The notes under the pieces were generated by a model. It was not told the DNA's origin, did no database searches, and was given only the letters and a program-made list of their open reading frames with translations. A program made the position numbers and the translations under genes. From Acidimicrobiales bacterium (lineage in GTDB: Bacteria; Actinomycetota; Acidimicrobiia; Acidimicrobiales; MedAcidi-G1): a stretch of DNA of 54,669 nucleotides. The DNA lies in NCBI GenBank assembly GCA_022452035.1, contig JAKURV010000015.1:1-54669 (forward strand), read 5' to 3'. How positions within the stretch are numbered: position 1 is the stretch's first letter; every line of letters begins with the position of its first letter. Below are positions 1-8,621 of this stretch, one piece after another.

Positions 1-1304
1 CTGAGCCAATCCGAGTCCTCACGACCACCCTGGACGCCATGGCCGCCGGCGGCATGCACGACCACTTGGGCGGCGGGTTCGCCCGCTACTCGGTTGACCC
101 CTACTGGCTGGTCCCCCATTTCGAGAAGATGCTCTACGACAACGCCCTCCTGGCCCGCGCCTACCTGCACGGGTGGCGGGTGCTCGGCCACCGCCGCTGG
201 CTTCAGGTAGCCACCGCCGGAATCGACTACGTACTGCGGGACCTCCGTCACCCGGACGGCGGTTTCTTCTCAGCCGAGGACGCCGACTCGGAGGGGGCCG
301 AGGGCACGTTCTACCTGTGGTCGCTGGATGAAGTCCGTTCGGTGTGTGGGGAGGACGCCGATGAGGCCATCGAGTGGTACGGGGTAAGCGAGGCCGGCAA
401 CTTTGAGGGGAGCAACATTCTCCACCGGCCGGTGCGAGGCGACCTGGAGCGCCCTGATGCGGTTGAACGGGCCCGAGTAGCCCTCTTCGCTCATCGGGAG
501 ACCCGGGTTCGACCGGGGCTGGATGACAAGGTCCTGACCGAGTGGAACGGCCTGATGCTGGCGACTCTGGCCGAGGCCGCCCTGACTGTGGGGCGGGAGG
601 ACTGGCTGGAAGCGGCCACGGCGAACGCCGACTTCCTCTGTCGGACTCTCAGGCGGCCGGACGGCCGGTGGCTGCGCTCCTGGCAGGCTGACGCCGGAGC
701 CCACACTCTGGGCTACGCGGCAGACCACGCAGCCATGGTGGACGGCCTGACCCGGCTCGGTGAGGCTTCCGGTGAGGCCCGATGGACCGAGTTGGCCGTG
801 TCAACGGCCGACGTCCTCCTGGACCGTTTCCTGGACAGGGAGAACGGCGGATTCCACGGTACCGGAGATGACGCTGAAGCCCTGGTTCGCCGGCCCAAGG
901 ACTTGCTGGACAACGCCCAGCCGTCAGCCAACAGCCTGGCCGCGGTGGCCCTGCTGCGCCTCGGAGCGCTGGTCGGAGACTCCCGCTACGTCGAGGTTGC
1001 CGCGGGGGTACTACGGCTGTTGGGCGATTCGGTCACCGGACACCCCACTGCCTTCGGACACTTGTTGGGAGCCGTCGACCTCCACCACACCGGTATCACC
1101 GAGGTGGTGGTGACCGGAGATCGCCCCGACCTTGTCGCCGCGGTGGCCGGAACCTGGCGGCCGAACACGGTCCTAGCCTGGGGCGAGCCTTTCGGCGGGC
1201 CACTCTGGGAAGGACGCGACGGCGACCGAGCCTGGGTATGTCGCGAGTTCGCCTGTCGGGCCCCGGTCGATTCGCCCGACGACCTCCGGGCCGAGTTGGC
1301 CTGA
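1..1304 (+). CDS. YyaL/DUF255 family protein (thioredoxin-like plus six-hairpin glycosidase-like), 5' end missing
   Basis: The frame is open from the window edge (first full codon at base 3) to a TGA at 1302-1304, giving about 433 C-terminal residues. The start of the visible part (TLDAMAAGGMHDHLGGGFAR, then WLVPHFEKMLYDNALL) is the conserved second domain of the YyaL/SSP411 family, an alpha/alpha-barrel related to N-acylglucosamine 2-epimerases. The usual N-terminal thioredoxin-like domain would lie upstream of the window. The later conserved pieces DGGFFSAEDADSEG and DDKVLTEWNGLMLA are present. The biochemical role of the family is not settled. The gene converges on the thiolase gene across a 52 nt gap with no clear terminator. 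Confidence 0.9.
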   Translation, partial: EPIRVLTTTLDAMAAGGMHDHLGGGFARYSVDPYWLVPHFEKMLYDNALLARAYLHGWRVLGHRRWLQVATAGIDYVLRDLRHPDGGFFSAEDADSEGAEGTFYLWSLDEVRSVCGEDADEAIEWYGVSEAGNFEGSNILHRPVRGDLERPDAVERARVALFAHRETRVRPGLDDKVLTEWNGLMLATLAEAALTVGREDWLEAATANADFLCRTLRRPDGRWLRSWQADAGAHTLGYAADHAAMVDGLTRLGEASGEARWTELAVSTADVLLDRFLDRENGGFHGTGDDAEALVRRPKDLLDNAQPSANSLAAVALLRLGALVGDSRYVEVAAGVLRLLGDSVTGHPTAFGHLLGAVDLHHTGITEVVVTGDRPDLVAAVAGTWRPNTVLAWGEPFGGPLWEGRDGDRAWVCREFACRAPVDSPDDLRAELA

Positions 1305-1356
1305 GTTGATCTCGGTCCCGGGAATTGTCGAAAGCAACCACCGTCCGCGACGATGG

Positions 1357-2553
1357 CTAGGCGGCCTTCTCCAGGATGTGGATACCGCAGGCCGAACCAA
1401 GGCCGATCACGTGGGTGAGGCCAATCCTGGCGCCCTCGACCTGACGGTCTCCGGCCTCGCCTCGCAGGTGGGTGGTTACCTCGTAGACGTTGGCCACACC
1501 GGTCGCCCCAATCGGATGCCCTTTGGAGATCAGTCCACCAGACACGTTGACCGGGGTCCGCCCGTCGCGGAACGGACCTCCAGAGTCGATGAACTCACCG
1601 GCTCCGCCCCGCTCGCAAAGGCCGAGGTTGTCGTAGTGAATGAGCTCGGCGGTCGCGAAGCAGTCGTGCAACTCCACCAGGTCGAGGTCTTCGGGACCCA
1701 CCCCCGCCGCCTCATAGGCCTGAGTAGCAGCGTTCCGGGTCAGGGTGTTCACGTCGGGCTGCACCTGGCCGCTCTCCACCCACGGGTCAGAGGTAAGGAC
1801 CGAAGCTGAGATCTTCACCGCCCGCTTCTGGACCTCGTCGGGCAGAGACCTGAGGCGCTCCTCAGACACCAGTACGGCCGCCGCCGCTCCGTCGCCGGTC
1901 GGGCAGCACATCAGCAAAGTATTTGGATAACTCTGCACCGGGGAGCCCATGATCTCCTCCATGGAGAACTCCTTGCGGTACTGGGCCAGCGGGTTCAGAG
2001 TGGAGTGCAGGTGGTTCTTGTAGGCCACCCGGGCGAACTGCTCGAAGCCCACCCCTTCGTTCTCGTAGGCGTACTCCATGCCTGCCTGGGCGAACACGCC
2101 CGGCATCGTCTCAGTGCCCAGGATCCCGTCGACGCCGGTCACCGCTCCGTACCGGCCTGACGGCTCGTAGACGTTGGCGTCGTCCTTGGCGCCGCCTCGT
2201 AGTAGCCCCATCTTGCCCATCTGCTCGACGCCGAAAGCCAGGCCCATCTGGGCCTCCCCGGCCCTGATGGCTAGGTAGACGGTACGCAGGGCGGTGGCCC
2301 CGGTGGCACACGCATTGGTGACATTGAACACCGGGATGCCGGTCTGTCCGATCTGCTTCTGGACCCGTTGGCCCATGCCCGACTGGGCTTGGAACAGGGT
2401 GCCGGCCCCCATCACGTCCATGTCGTGGATCGACACGCCTCCATCGTCCAGGGCATCTAGGCATGCCCGGGCGGCGAGGTCCACCGCGTCCAACTCGGGA
2501 TAGCGCCCGAACCTCGTCATGCTCGTCCCGAGGACCCAGACTGCGTCCGCCAT
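1357..2553 (-). CDS. Thiolase family protein (SCP-x/lipid-transfer-protein type acetyl-CoA acetyltransferase)
   Basis: A 398-residue thiolase-fold enzyme. The nucleophile loop NACATG puts the catalytic Cys at about residue 82. GHPIGATG at about 345-352 supplies the active-site His, and GSACG near residue 389 carries the second Cys. Overall it resembles the SCP-x/non-specific lipid-transfer thiolases that act in beta-oxidation-like degradation of fatty acids or steroid side chains. The ATG start is preceded by a strong AGGAGGG ribosome site. A DUF35 zinc-ribbon/OB protein lies 25 nt upstream, the usual partner of such thiolases and of the related aldolases, so the two probably form a complex. 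The substrate cannot be told from sequence. Confidence 0.9.
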   Translation of the reverse strand: MADAVWVLGTSMTRFGRYPELDAVDLAARACLDALDDGGVSIHDMDVMGAGTLFQAQSGMGQRVQKQIGQTGIPVFNVTNACATGATALRTVYLAIRAGEAQMGLAFGVEQMGKMGLLRGGAKDDANVYEPSGRYGAVTGVDGILGTETMPGVFAQAGMEYAYENEGVGFEQFARVAYKNHLHSTLNPLAQYRKEFSMEEIMGSPVQSYPNTLLMCCPTGDGAAAAVLVSEERLRSLPDEVQKRAVKISASVLTSDPWVESGQVQPDVNTLTRNAATQAYEAAGVGPEDLDLVELHDCFATAELIHYDNLGLCERGGAGEFIDSGGPFRDGRTPVNVSGGLISKGHPIGATGVANVYEVTTHLRGEAGDRQVEGARIGLTHVIGLGSACGIHILEKAA

Positions 2554-2578
2554 CGAGTACTCCCTCCTGTTCCGTTTC

Positions 2579-3001
2579 TCAGACCGCTACGTAGCCAAAG
2601 GCTACGCACTCGGTCCCGTTGTCATCCGTTCCGCACCCGTAGGTGGTGAACCGTAGGCGCATCCCTAACTCGGCCTTCAGGGGGTCGTCGAGCCCCACCA
2701 CGTTGGCCCGCACCGACGTCCCGTCATCGGTCTGCACGATGGCCGAAACGTAGGGAACCGGGATCCCCGGAGCAGCCCGGTGCACGATGCTAAAGGCCCG
2801 CAGCGTGGCCTCGCCGGCCACGCGGACGTCGGCGAATGCCGCCCTGCCGCACTTCGCACACGCGTTTCGCCGGTCGAAGTAGCGCGCTCCGCAGTTGGTG
2901 CACTCGTTGGCCACTAGGTGTGGGTCATCGCCAATCCGCAGGTAGTCAACGATGGGCAGATACTCCGGGACCTCAGCGGTACCGTCAGCCTCTTCGGTCA
3001 T
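2579..3001 (-). CDS. Zn-ribbon OB-fold protein (DUF35/ChsH2-like)
   Basis: 140 residues. An N-terminal rubredoxin-like zinc ribbon (two CxxC pairs, CTNC and CAKC, at about 34-51) is followed by an OB-fold acyl-CoA-binding-like domain. In characterised cases DUF35 proteins pair with thiolase-fold enzymes or MaoC-type hydratases and complete their active sites. Immediate adjacency to the thiolase, in the same direction, fits that role. The ATG at 3001 follows GGAGG with 6 nt spacing. The 85 nt upstream, as far as the nitroreductase stop, hold no other gene. Confidence 0.88.
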   Translation of the reverse strand: MTEEADGTAEVPEYLPIVDYLRIGDDPHLVANECTNCGARYFDRRNACAKCGRAAFADVRVAGEATLRAFSIVHRAAPGIPVPYVSAIVQTDDGTSVRANVVGLDDPLKAELGMRLRFTTYGCGTDDNGTECVAFGYVAV

Positions 3002-3086
3002 GTCGGTCCTCCGGGAGGTACTCGATGCCCCACTGCGTCGGACAGTACTGGCACCGTCGGACCGGCTCCCATCCGGGACTAACTAG

Positions 3087-3689
3087 TCACCAAGTTCCGC
3101 GATGAAGTACCTCGTCCAGAGGTCGCCGAGCCCGGGACGTCGAGGCACTGGCCCGGCCGTCTATTAGCGCCGGATGTCCTAGAGCCACCGTGCCGATCGC
3201 CTGGGCGTCGTCGGGCACTCCGAACCGTTCCCGGACCGCCTCCTCGTGCTCGAAGAGGCCAAAGAAGCAGCACCCTAGGCCGGCCTCGACGGCCAGCAGC
3301 TGGAGGGCCATGGCCGCGAAGGCGGCGTCGGTCAGCCAGTACGGCACCGGCCAGTCGGAGGCTGACCCGCTCAGACTGGAGCTCTCTTTGTCGGGTTCGG
3401 CGTAGCGGTTCAGATAACGGGCCGGCAGGCCGAACGCGAGCACCAGGGCCGGGGCGTTTACCAGACCTGGCCACGGGAAGACTGCTCGTCGGTCGGGCGG
3501 AAGTGTGGTGTCCCAGTACGCAGATACGTCCGCCCCCTCCAGGGTCAAGAACTCCACACCCTGGCAGTTCCCGGCCGTCGGGGTTCGGCGAGCCCGGTCC
3601 ACCAAGTCGTCGAGGGTCCCGGCGGCCAGGGGTGTCATTGCAAAGGATCGACAGGAGCGTCGGTCCCGGAGGGCGTCAGAAACGGTCAT
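3087..3689 (-). CDS. Nitroreductase family FMN-dependent oxidoreductase
   Basis: 200 residues from the ATG at 3689. An in-frame TTG at 3764 would lengthen the protein into the preceding gene; ATG with a GGTGG site 8 nt upstream is preferred. The N-terminal RRSCRSF and PTAGNCQ segments match the FMN phosphate- and ring-binding parts of nitroreductases. AGLGCCFFGLFEHEEAV and TVALGHP follow near the C terminus, as in the family. Members reduce nitro, quinone, enone or halogenated substrates, or act in cofactor metabolism; this one's substrate is unknown. It lies 38 nt after an unrecognised gene and could be co-transcribed with dnaE. Confidence 0.82.
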   Translation of the reverse strand: MTVSDALRDRRSCRSFAMTPLAAGTLDDLVDRARRTPTAGNCQGVEFLTLEGADVSAYWDTTLPPDRRAVFPWPGLVNAPALVLAFGLPARYLNRYAEPDKESSSLSGSASDWPVPYWLTDAAFAAMALQLLAVEAGLGCCFFGLFEHEEAVRERFGVPDDAQAIGTVALGHPALIDGRASASTSRARRPLDEVLHRGTW

Positions 3690-3727
3690 CGACGGCGCCA
3701 CCCGGATCGGTTCCGGCGCCCCGGAGC

Positions 3728-4396
3728 TCAGAGGTGCTTCTCGAGGTCCTCGGCCAGGGCCCAACCGAAAGCCACCAGGACGTCGCCCTTGGCCACGTCA
3801 AGGCTGTCGAAGTAGGCCGCCACATCGGCGTCCAGCTTCTCGGGTTTCAGGCTGGTGTGGTCGAAGACGCAGGCCTGGGTACCTTTGCCTGGCGACACGA
3901 ACCGTCGCTCGTCGTAGGACAGGGTCGACAGGCCAAATCGCTTGACGAATCGTCGGCCCCACGCCCTCTCCTCGCCCGAGGCCCTGTGGCCGGGACGGGG
4001 CACGATCTCGGTCAAGGCCCGAAGGGCCTCGAATCCCGATGGCTCATTGAAGCGGGATCCGATTACCACGTCCTCGTCGGGGAAGGCCAGGACAGCTCGT
4101 CGGAGCTGCTCGGCCACAAGGGCCCGAAGCACGGTGTCTCGCTTGGAGGTGCGGTGGATGGACGCCATGCCAACGATCACGGCCGGGGTCCCTCCGATGC
4201 GCTCCAGCGTGCTGAACGAGAATCCCTTGAGACGCCCGCCCGCCCTAGCGGTGGTGATGAGCACCCACTCTTCGGTCTGCTTAGAGATCAGGCCGATGCC
4301 GAACGGGTTAGGCCCCTCGGCACAGAGGTCGGCCATCTCTTCGATCTCGGCATCGCCGAGCATCGTGCAGTCCTTGGTCTCGACCTCGATCGCCAT
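3728..4396 (-). CDS. Protein of unknown function, downstream of dnaE
   Basis: Not recognised. 222 residues from ATG 4396, with GGAGG 11 nt upstream; in-frame alternatives are ATG 4438 and GTG 4516, the latter overlapping dnaE. The protein looks soluble, with no signal peptide or membrane segment. It opens with an acidic stretch (MAIEVETKDC), then alternating hydrophobic strands such as EWVLITTARAGGRLKGFSF and GTPAVIVGMASIHRTSKRD, which could suit an acyltransferase (GNAT-like) fold; this is only an impression. Codon use matches the neighbours and the frame is intact, so it is very likely a real gene. It probably shares a transcript with dnaE upstream and the nitroreductase downstream. Confidence 0.75.
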   Translation of the reverse strand: MAIEVETKDCTMLGDAEIEEMADLCAEGPNPFGIGLISKQTEEWVLITTARAGGRLKGFSFSTLERIGGTPAVIVGMASIHRTSKRDTVLRALVAEQLRRAVLAFPDEDVVIGSRFNEPSGFEALRALTEIVPRPGHRASGEERAWGRRFVKRFGLSTLSYDERRFVSPGKGTQACVFDHTSLKPEKLDADVAAYFDSLDVAKGDVLVAFGWALAEDLEKHL

Positions 4397-4490
4397 CAGC
4401 CCCGATGCCTCCGATTCCGCCTGCTGGTCCCCCTCCATCCTGCCGGACGACCGGGGTGTTCCCAACCCGTGGCTGCTCTCTGGTTCCAGC

Positions 4491-7400
4491 TCAGCCGGCC
4501 AGAACGGCGTCAGCACCCAGGAGGATCCGGATTTCGGCCACTAGACCGCTGGCCGGGTCGACCGAGAAGTCGTCGGGCAGTCGGAGTACCTGACGGTCAC
4601 CCAGGTGGAGGTATACCTCGGAATCTCCAGGATGGGTGGCTAAAAGTTCCTTGAGTTCCTCGATGGTTTCCTCGTAGACCCGGTTCATCGGCAGCTGGAC
4701 CCGGACCGGACGGGACTGGTCCAGTTGTGTGGTCTCGAGGACCTCCACGTCCTGGCAGATCACCTTCGGGAGGTCCTCTCGTCGGTCGATTCGACCCCTG
4801 ACTAGCACGATGGCGTCGTCGGCCAACTTGTGGCCGTGGTCGGCCATCGTCTTCGGGAAAACCATGACCTCTATGGTCCCGCCTAAGTCCTCCAGGTCGA
4901 AGGTGGCCATCAGGTCGCCCCGACGGGTCCACTTTTTGGCCAGGTTGGTTACCACCCCACCTACCACCCTGAAGACGCCGTCGTCCGCGTCCTCCAACTC
5001 GCCGATAGTGGAGTCGGCTCGACGTCGGAGGGCCGACTCGTAACCCAATAGCGGGTGGTCGGACACGTAGAGGCCGAGCATCTCCTTTTCGAAGGCCAGA
5101 CGGGTGGCCTTGTCGAACTCGACGTCGGCCACCTCGGCCCGCTCGTCGAACGACGGGCCCTCAGAGCTCTCCCCGAACAGCGACATGACCCCCATGTCGT
5201 GTTCCTTTCGACGCGCCACCGTGTGGTCGATGATCTGCTCGTGGGCGTGTAACAGGCCCTGGCGCGGGTGGCCAAGGGCGTCGAAGGCCCCTGCTTTAAT
5301 CAGGGACTCGATGGTCCTCTTGTTGAGCACAGTTGTGTTGCACCGTTCGGCAAAGTCGTAGAAGTCGGCGAACGGACCGTTGGCCGCCCGTTCGGCTTCG
5401 ATTAGTTCCACCAGGCCCTCGCCTACGTTTCGTACTGCGGAAAGCCCGAAGACGATCCTCCCGGGCGATGCGTTCGGCTCGGCGGCCAGGTCTGGAACCG
5501 GCTCGAAGTTCGAGCGGGCCACATTTATGTCAGGTACGCCTACTTCGATATCCAACACCCGGCATTCGTTGAGGTAGACGGCAGCCTTATCCAGGTTGGA
5601 CCTCACGCTGGTCAATAAGGCGGCCAGATACTCCACCGGATAGTGGGCCTTTAGGTAGGCGATCTGATAGGCGATGAAGCCGTATCCGTAGGAGTGGCTC
5701 TTATTGAATGCATAGTCGGCGAATTGCTCGATGATGTCGAACATCTCGTCGCCGAGTGCCGACCCGTAGCCGGTGGCCTCGCAGCCCCCCACAAAGGCGG
5801 CTCGCTCATGCTGCATGAGTTCCCGGTCCTTCTTGCCGCAGGCCTTCCGAAGGTTGTCTGCCTCAGCCAGGGAGTAACCGGCGAACTTTTGGGCCACTCG
5901 CATTACCGACTCCTGGTAGATCATGAGGCCGTAGGTGTCTCCCAGGATCTCCTCGGCATCTGGGTGGAGGTGGACTACCTGCTGTCGCCCGTTCTTGCGG
6001 TCGGCGTAGTCGTTGTGCATATTGGCCGCCATCGGGCCGGGCCGGTACAGGGCGACCAGGGCGGCTACGTCCTCGAATGAGCTCGGAGCCAGGGAGCGCA
6101 TCAGGGCCCGCATAGGGCCCGACTCGAGTTGGAACACCCCGATGGAGTCACCCCGGGCCAGCATGGCCAGTGTCGGCTCGTCCACCAAGTCCACCGCATC
6201 GATGTCCACCATCTCGCCACGGGTCCGTTCGATGAGTTGGAGCGTGTCGGTGATGACGTCCAGGTTCCGTAGACCGAGAAAGTCCATCTTCAGTAGGCCG
6301 AGGTCCGCAACCCCGTTCATGTCGTACTGGGTGACGACCGGGGCGTCCTCAGGATCTTGTCCAGACTCCGGCTTACGCTGAATGGGGAGATACTCGGTGA
6401 GCGGCTCCCGGGTGATGACCACGGCCGCCGCGTGGATCCCATCCTGGCGACGGAGACCCTCAAGACCCCGGGCCACGTCCACCACGGCCCGTACGTCGTC
6501 GTCATTGCTGTACATGTCCCGCAGGTCGGCAGCCACCTTGAAGCCGTCGGGGTACTGCTCGTCTTCGTCCAAGCAGGCGGCCAGTGGGGTGTCGCGTCCC
6601 ATGATGAGCGGTGGCATGGCCTTGGCGACACGGTCGCCTAAGGCGTACGGGTAGCCGAGCACCCGGGCCGCATCTCGGACAGCGGCTCGAGCCTTGATCT
6701 GCGAGAAGGTCACGATCTGGGCCACGTGATCCCGGCCGTATTTTTCGGCCGCGTACCGGATCATCTCGTCACGGAACCGAGAGTCGAAGTCCATGTCGAT
6801 ATCGGGCATGGAGATTCGGCTGGGGTTCAGGAAGCGCTCGAACAACAGGTCGTACCGAATGGGATCCAAGTCAGTGATCCGGAGGGAGTAGGCCACCGCG
6901 CACCCGGCAGCGCTGCCCCGGCCTGGGCCGACGCGAATCCCCTGGTCTCGGGCGTGCCGGATGAGATCCCAGGTAATGAGGAAGTACGACGAGAAGCCCA
7001 TGTCGCGGATGGTGGCCAGCTCGTAGGCCAGGCGCTCCACAACCCGGTCATCGAGCTGATTACCCCACCGCGTTCTCGCCCCCTCGAAGGCCAGGTGCTC
7101 AAGGTAGGAGTCAGCGTCCTCGAAGCCCTCGGGAATCGGGAAGTCGGGCAACCGGGGATTGCCAAACTCGATTTCCACCCCGCACCGCTCAGCGATCCAC
7201 AGTGTGTTGTCGCACGCGTCGGGCAGATCCCGGAACAGCTCGCGCATTTCGTGAGTGGACTTCAGGTAGTGCTCTTCGCCGGAGAACCGGAAACGGTTGG
7301 GGTCGCTCATCTGGGAGCCCGTCTGGACACAGAGGAGGGCGTCGTGGGCCCGGGCGTCCTCCCGCCGCGTGTAGTGGCTGTCATTGGTAGCCAGCAGCGG

Positions 7401-8039
7401 TGCTCCGAGTTCTCTGGCGATTCTCTCCAACTGGGGGTTGGTCCGATGCTGCTCCGGGATTCCCTGGTCCTGGAGCTCGATGAAGAGGTTGTCCTTCCCG
7501 AAGATCTCTTGTAGTCGGGCCGCCTTGGTCCGGGCGTCGTCGAAGTCGTCCCTGAGCAGGGCCTGGAGGACATGGCCGCCCAGGCAACCCGTGGTGGCGA
7601 TCAGGCCCTCGCTGTGCTCGGCCAGTACGTCCCAGTCGACTCGGGGCTTGTAGTAGTACCCCTCCATGAAGGCCCGGCTGGCCACCTGGATCAGGTTCCG
7701 GTAGCCCACGTCGTTCTCCGCCAGCAAGGTGAGGTGGTACATCAACTTGCGGCCGCCATCCGTCTCACCACCCGAGTCGTCGACTCGGCCTCTTCTCGAC
7801 GGACGCTCGAAGCGGGTGTCATGGGCCATGTATGCCTCGGTGCCCAGAATCGGCTTGACCCCCCGGTCGCGACAGGCCCGGTAGAAGTCCAGGATCCCGT
7901 ACATGTTCCCGTGGTCAGTGATCCCGAGCGCCGTCTGGCCGTCAGCCGCCGCAGCGTCCACCAACTCGCCGATCCGGGCTGCCCCGTCCAACATCGAGAA
8001 CTCGGTATGGACGTGGAGGTGGGCAAAACCGGCGGTCAT
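4491..8039 (-). CDS. dnaE: DNA polymerase III alpha subunit
   Basis: 1182 residues, full length for DnaE, the replicative polymerase subunit. The N-terminal PHP domain begins FAHLHVHTEFSMLDGA and retains metal-ligand-type residues (HLHVH, NDSHY), suggesting a possibly active proofreading PHP site. The C-family palm carries PDIDMDF near residue 410 (two catalytic Asp) and the third acidic site region MDFLGLRNLD. A helix-hairpin-helix part and an OB-fold (KKWTRRGDLMATFDLEDL) follow. The ATG start is 13 nt after the bpa stop, so dnaE is probably translated from the bpa transcript. Confidence 0.98.
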   Translation of the reverse strand: MTAGFAHLHVHTEFSMLDGAARIGELVDAAAADGQTALGITDHGNMYGILDFYRACRDRGVKPILGTEAYMAHDTRFERPSRRGRVDDSGGETDGGRKLMYHLTLLAENDVGYRNLIQVASRAFMEGYYYKPRVDWDVLAEHSEGLIATTGCLGGHVLQALLRDDFDDARTKAARLQEIFGKDNLFIELQDQGIPEQHRTNPQLERIARELGAPLLATNDSHYTRREDARAHDALLCVQTGSQMSDPNRFRFSGEEHYLKSTHEMRELFRDLPDACDNTLWIAERCGVEIEFGNPRLPDFPIPEGFEDADSYLEHLAFEGARTRWGNQLDDRVVERLAYELATIRDMGFSSYFLITWDLIRHARDQGIRVGPGRGSAAGCAVAYSLRITDLDPIRYDLLFERFLNPSRISMPDIDMDFDSRFRDEMIRYAAEKYGRDHVAQIVTFSQIKARAAVRDAARVLGYPYALGDRVAKAMPPLIMGRDTPLAACLDEDEQYPDGFKVAADLRDMYSNDDDVRAVVDVARGLEGLRRQDGIHAAAVVITREPLTEYLPIQRKPESGQDPEDAPVVTQYDMNGVADLGLLKMDFLGLRNLDVITDTLQLIERTRGEMVDIDAVDLVDEPTLAMLARGDSIGVFQLESGPMRALMRSLAPSSFEDVAALVALYRPGPMAANMHNDYADRKNGRQQVVHLHPDAEEILGDTYGLMIYQESVMRVAQKFAGYSLAEADNLRKACGKKDRELMQHERAAFVGGCEATGYGSALGDEMFDIIEQFADYAFNKSHSYGYGFIAYQIAYLKAHYPVEYLAALLTSVRSNLDKAAVYLNECRVLDIEVGVPDINVARSNFEPVPDLAAEPNASPGRIVFGLSAVRNVGEGLVELIEAERAANGPFADFYDFAERCNTTVLNKRTIESLIKAGAFDALGHPRQGLLHAHEQIIDHTVARRKEHDMGVMSLFGESSEGPSFDERAEVADVEFDKATRLAFEKEMLGLYVSDHPLLGYESALRRRADSTIGELEDADDGVFRVVGGVVTNLAKKWTRRGDLMATFDLEDLGGTIEVMVFPKTMADHGHKLADDAIVLVRGRIDRREDLPKVICQDVEVLETTQLDQSRPVRVQLPMNRVYEETIEELKELLATHPGDSEVYLHLGDRQVLRLPDDFSVDPASGLVAEIRILLGADAVLAG

Positions 8040-8052
8040 CGGGTAGCGCCCC

Positions 8053-8559
8053 TCACAGGTAAGTGCCGGGCCGAATCTCCGGCCCGTCGCCCGGTTCTCC
8101 GGACGGCAGCGCGGGGGGTCGCATCCCGGCCAACTGCTGCTGGGCGGCCATCTGCTGGGCGAACAGGGTGGCCTGGATCCCCTGGATAAGGCCCTCTAGC
8201 CACCCGACCAACTGTGCTTGGGCGATCCGTAATTCGTCAGAAGTGGGCGCCACGTCGTCGGCGAACGGGAGGGCCAACCGGCCTAGCTCTTCGCGGAGGT
8301 CGACCGAAAGCGCGGCGCCCAACTCGGCTACCGATGTCTCGTAGATCTCCCGGAGCCGATCCCGGCTGGGCTCGTCCAGGGTGGCCAAGCGGACCTCGTC
8401 CAGGAGTTGGCGCATCATCGTCCCCACCCGCATGACTTTGGCCGGGTGCTCGATCGACTCGTCGATTAGGTCATCGTCGACCGTCTCGGGGGGATCCGCA
8501 GAGGCGTCCACCACCTCCGGCTCGACCGGCTCCGAGGGGCTCGCAGATTGTGCCGTCAT
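8053..8559 (-). CDS. bpa: Bacterial proteasome activator Bpa (BpaB/Rv3780 family)
   Basis: 168 residues. The core HPAKVMRVGTMMRQLLDEVR to AQAQLVGWLEGLIQGIQATL, and FAQQMAAQQQL, matches the Bpa family, a ring-forming ATP-independent activator of the actinobacterial 20S proteasome. The C terminus GTYL resembles the GQYL motif that docks into the proteasome alpha ring. The acidic N-terminal 37 residues look disordered. A TAGAGT -10 box 8 nt before the ATG suggests a leaderless mRNA. The 13 nt gap to dnaE implies co-transcription. No proteasome subunit or Mpa gene is in the window. Confidence 0.93.
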   Translation of the reverse strand: MTAQSASPSEPVEPEVVDASADPPETVDDDLIDESIEHPAKVMRVGTMMRQLLDEVRLATLDEPSRDRLREIYETSVAELGAALSVDLREELGRLALPFADDVAPTSDELRIAQAQLVGWLEGLIQGIQATLFAQQMAAQQQLAGMRPPALPSGEPGDGPEIRPGTYL

Positions 8560-8567
8560 CGGTCCGG

Positions 8568-8573
8568 ACTCTA
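8568..8573 (-). promoter_or_regulatory. -10 box TAGAGT of bpa (leaderless)
   Basis: Read on the minus strand, TAGAGT (TANNNT) ends 8 nt before the bpa ATG, so the predicted start of transcription falls at or next to the start codon. No clear -35 box. Confidence 0.5.
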
Positions 8574-8621
8574 TGCCCCGCGACGGTCAACTGTTGGTCC
8601 CCTCGCGCACCTCCCAGCGGC

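Noticed and set aside
1305-1356. CCCGGG palindrome as a bidirectional terminator
   Set aside because: Only six bases, no loop and no T run on either strand.
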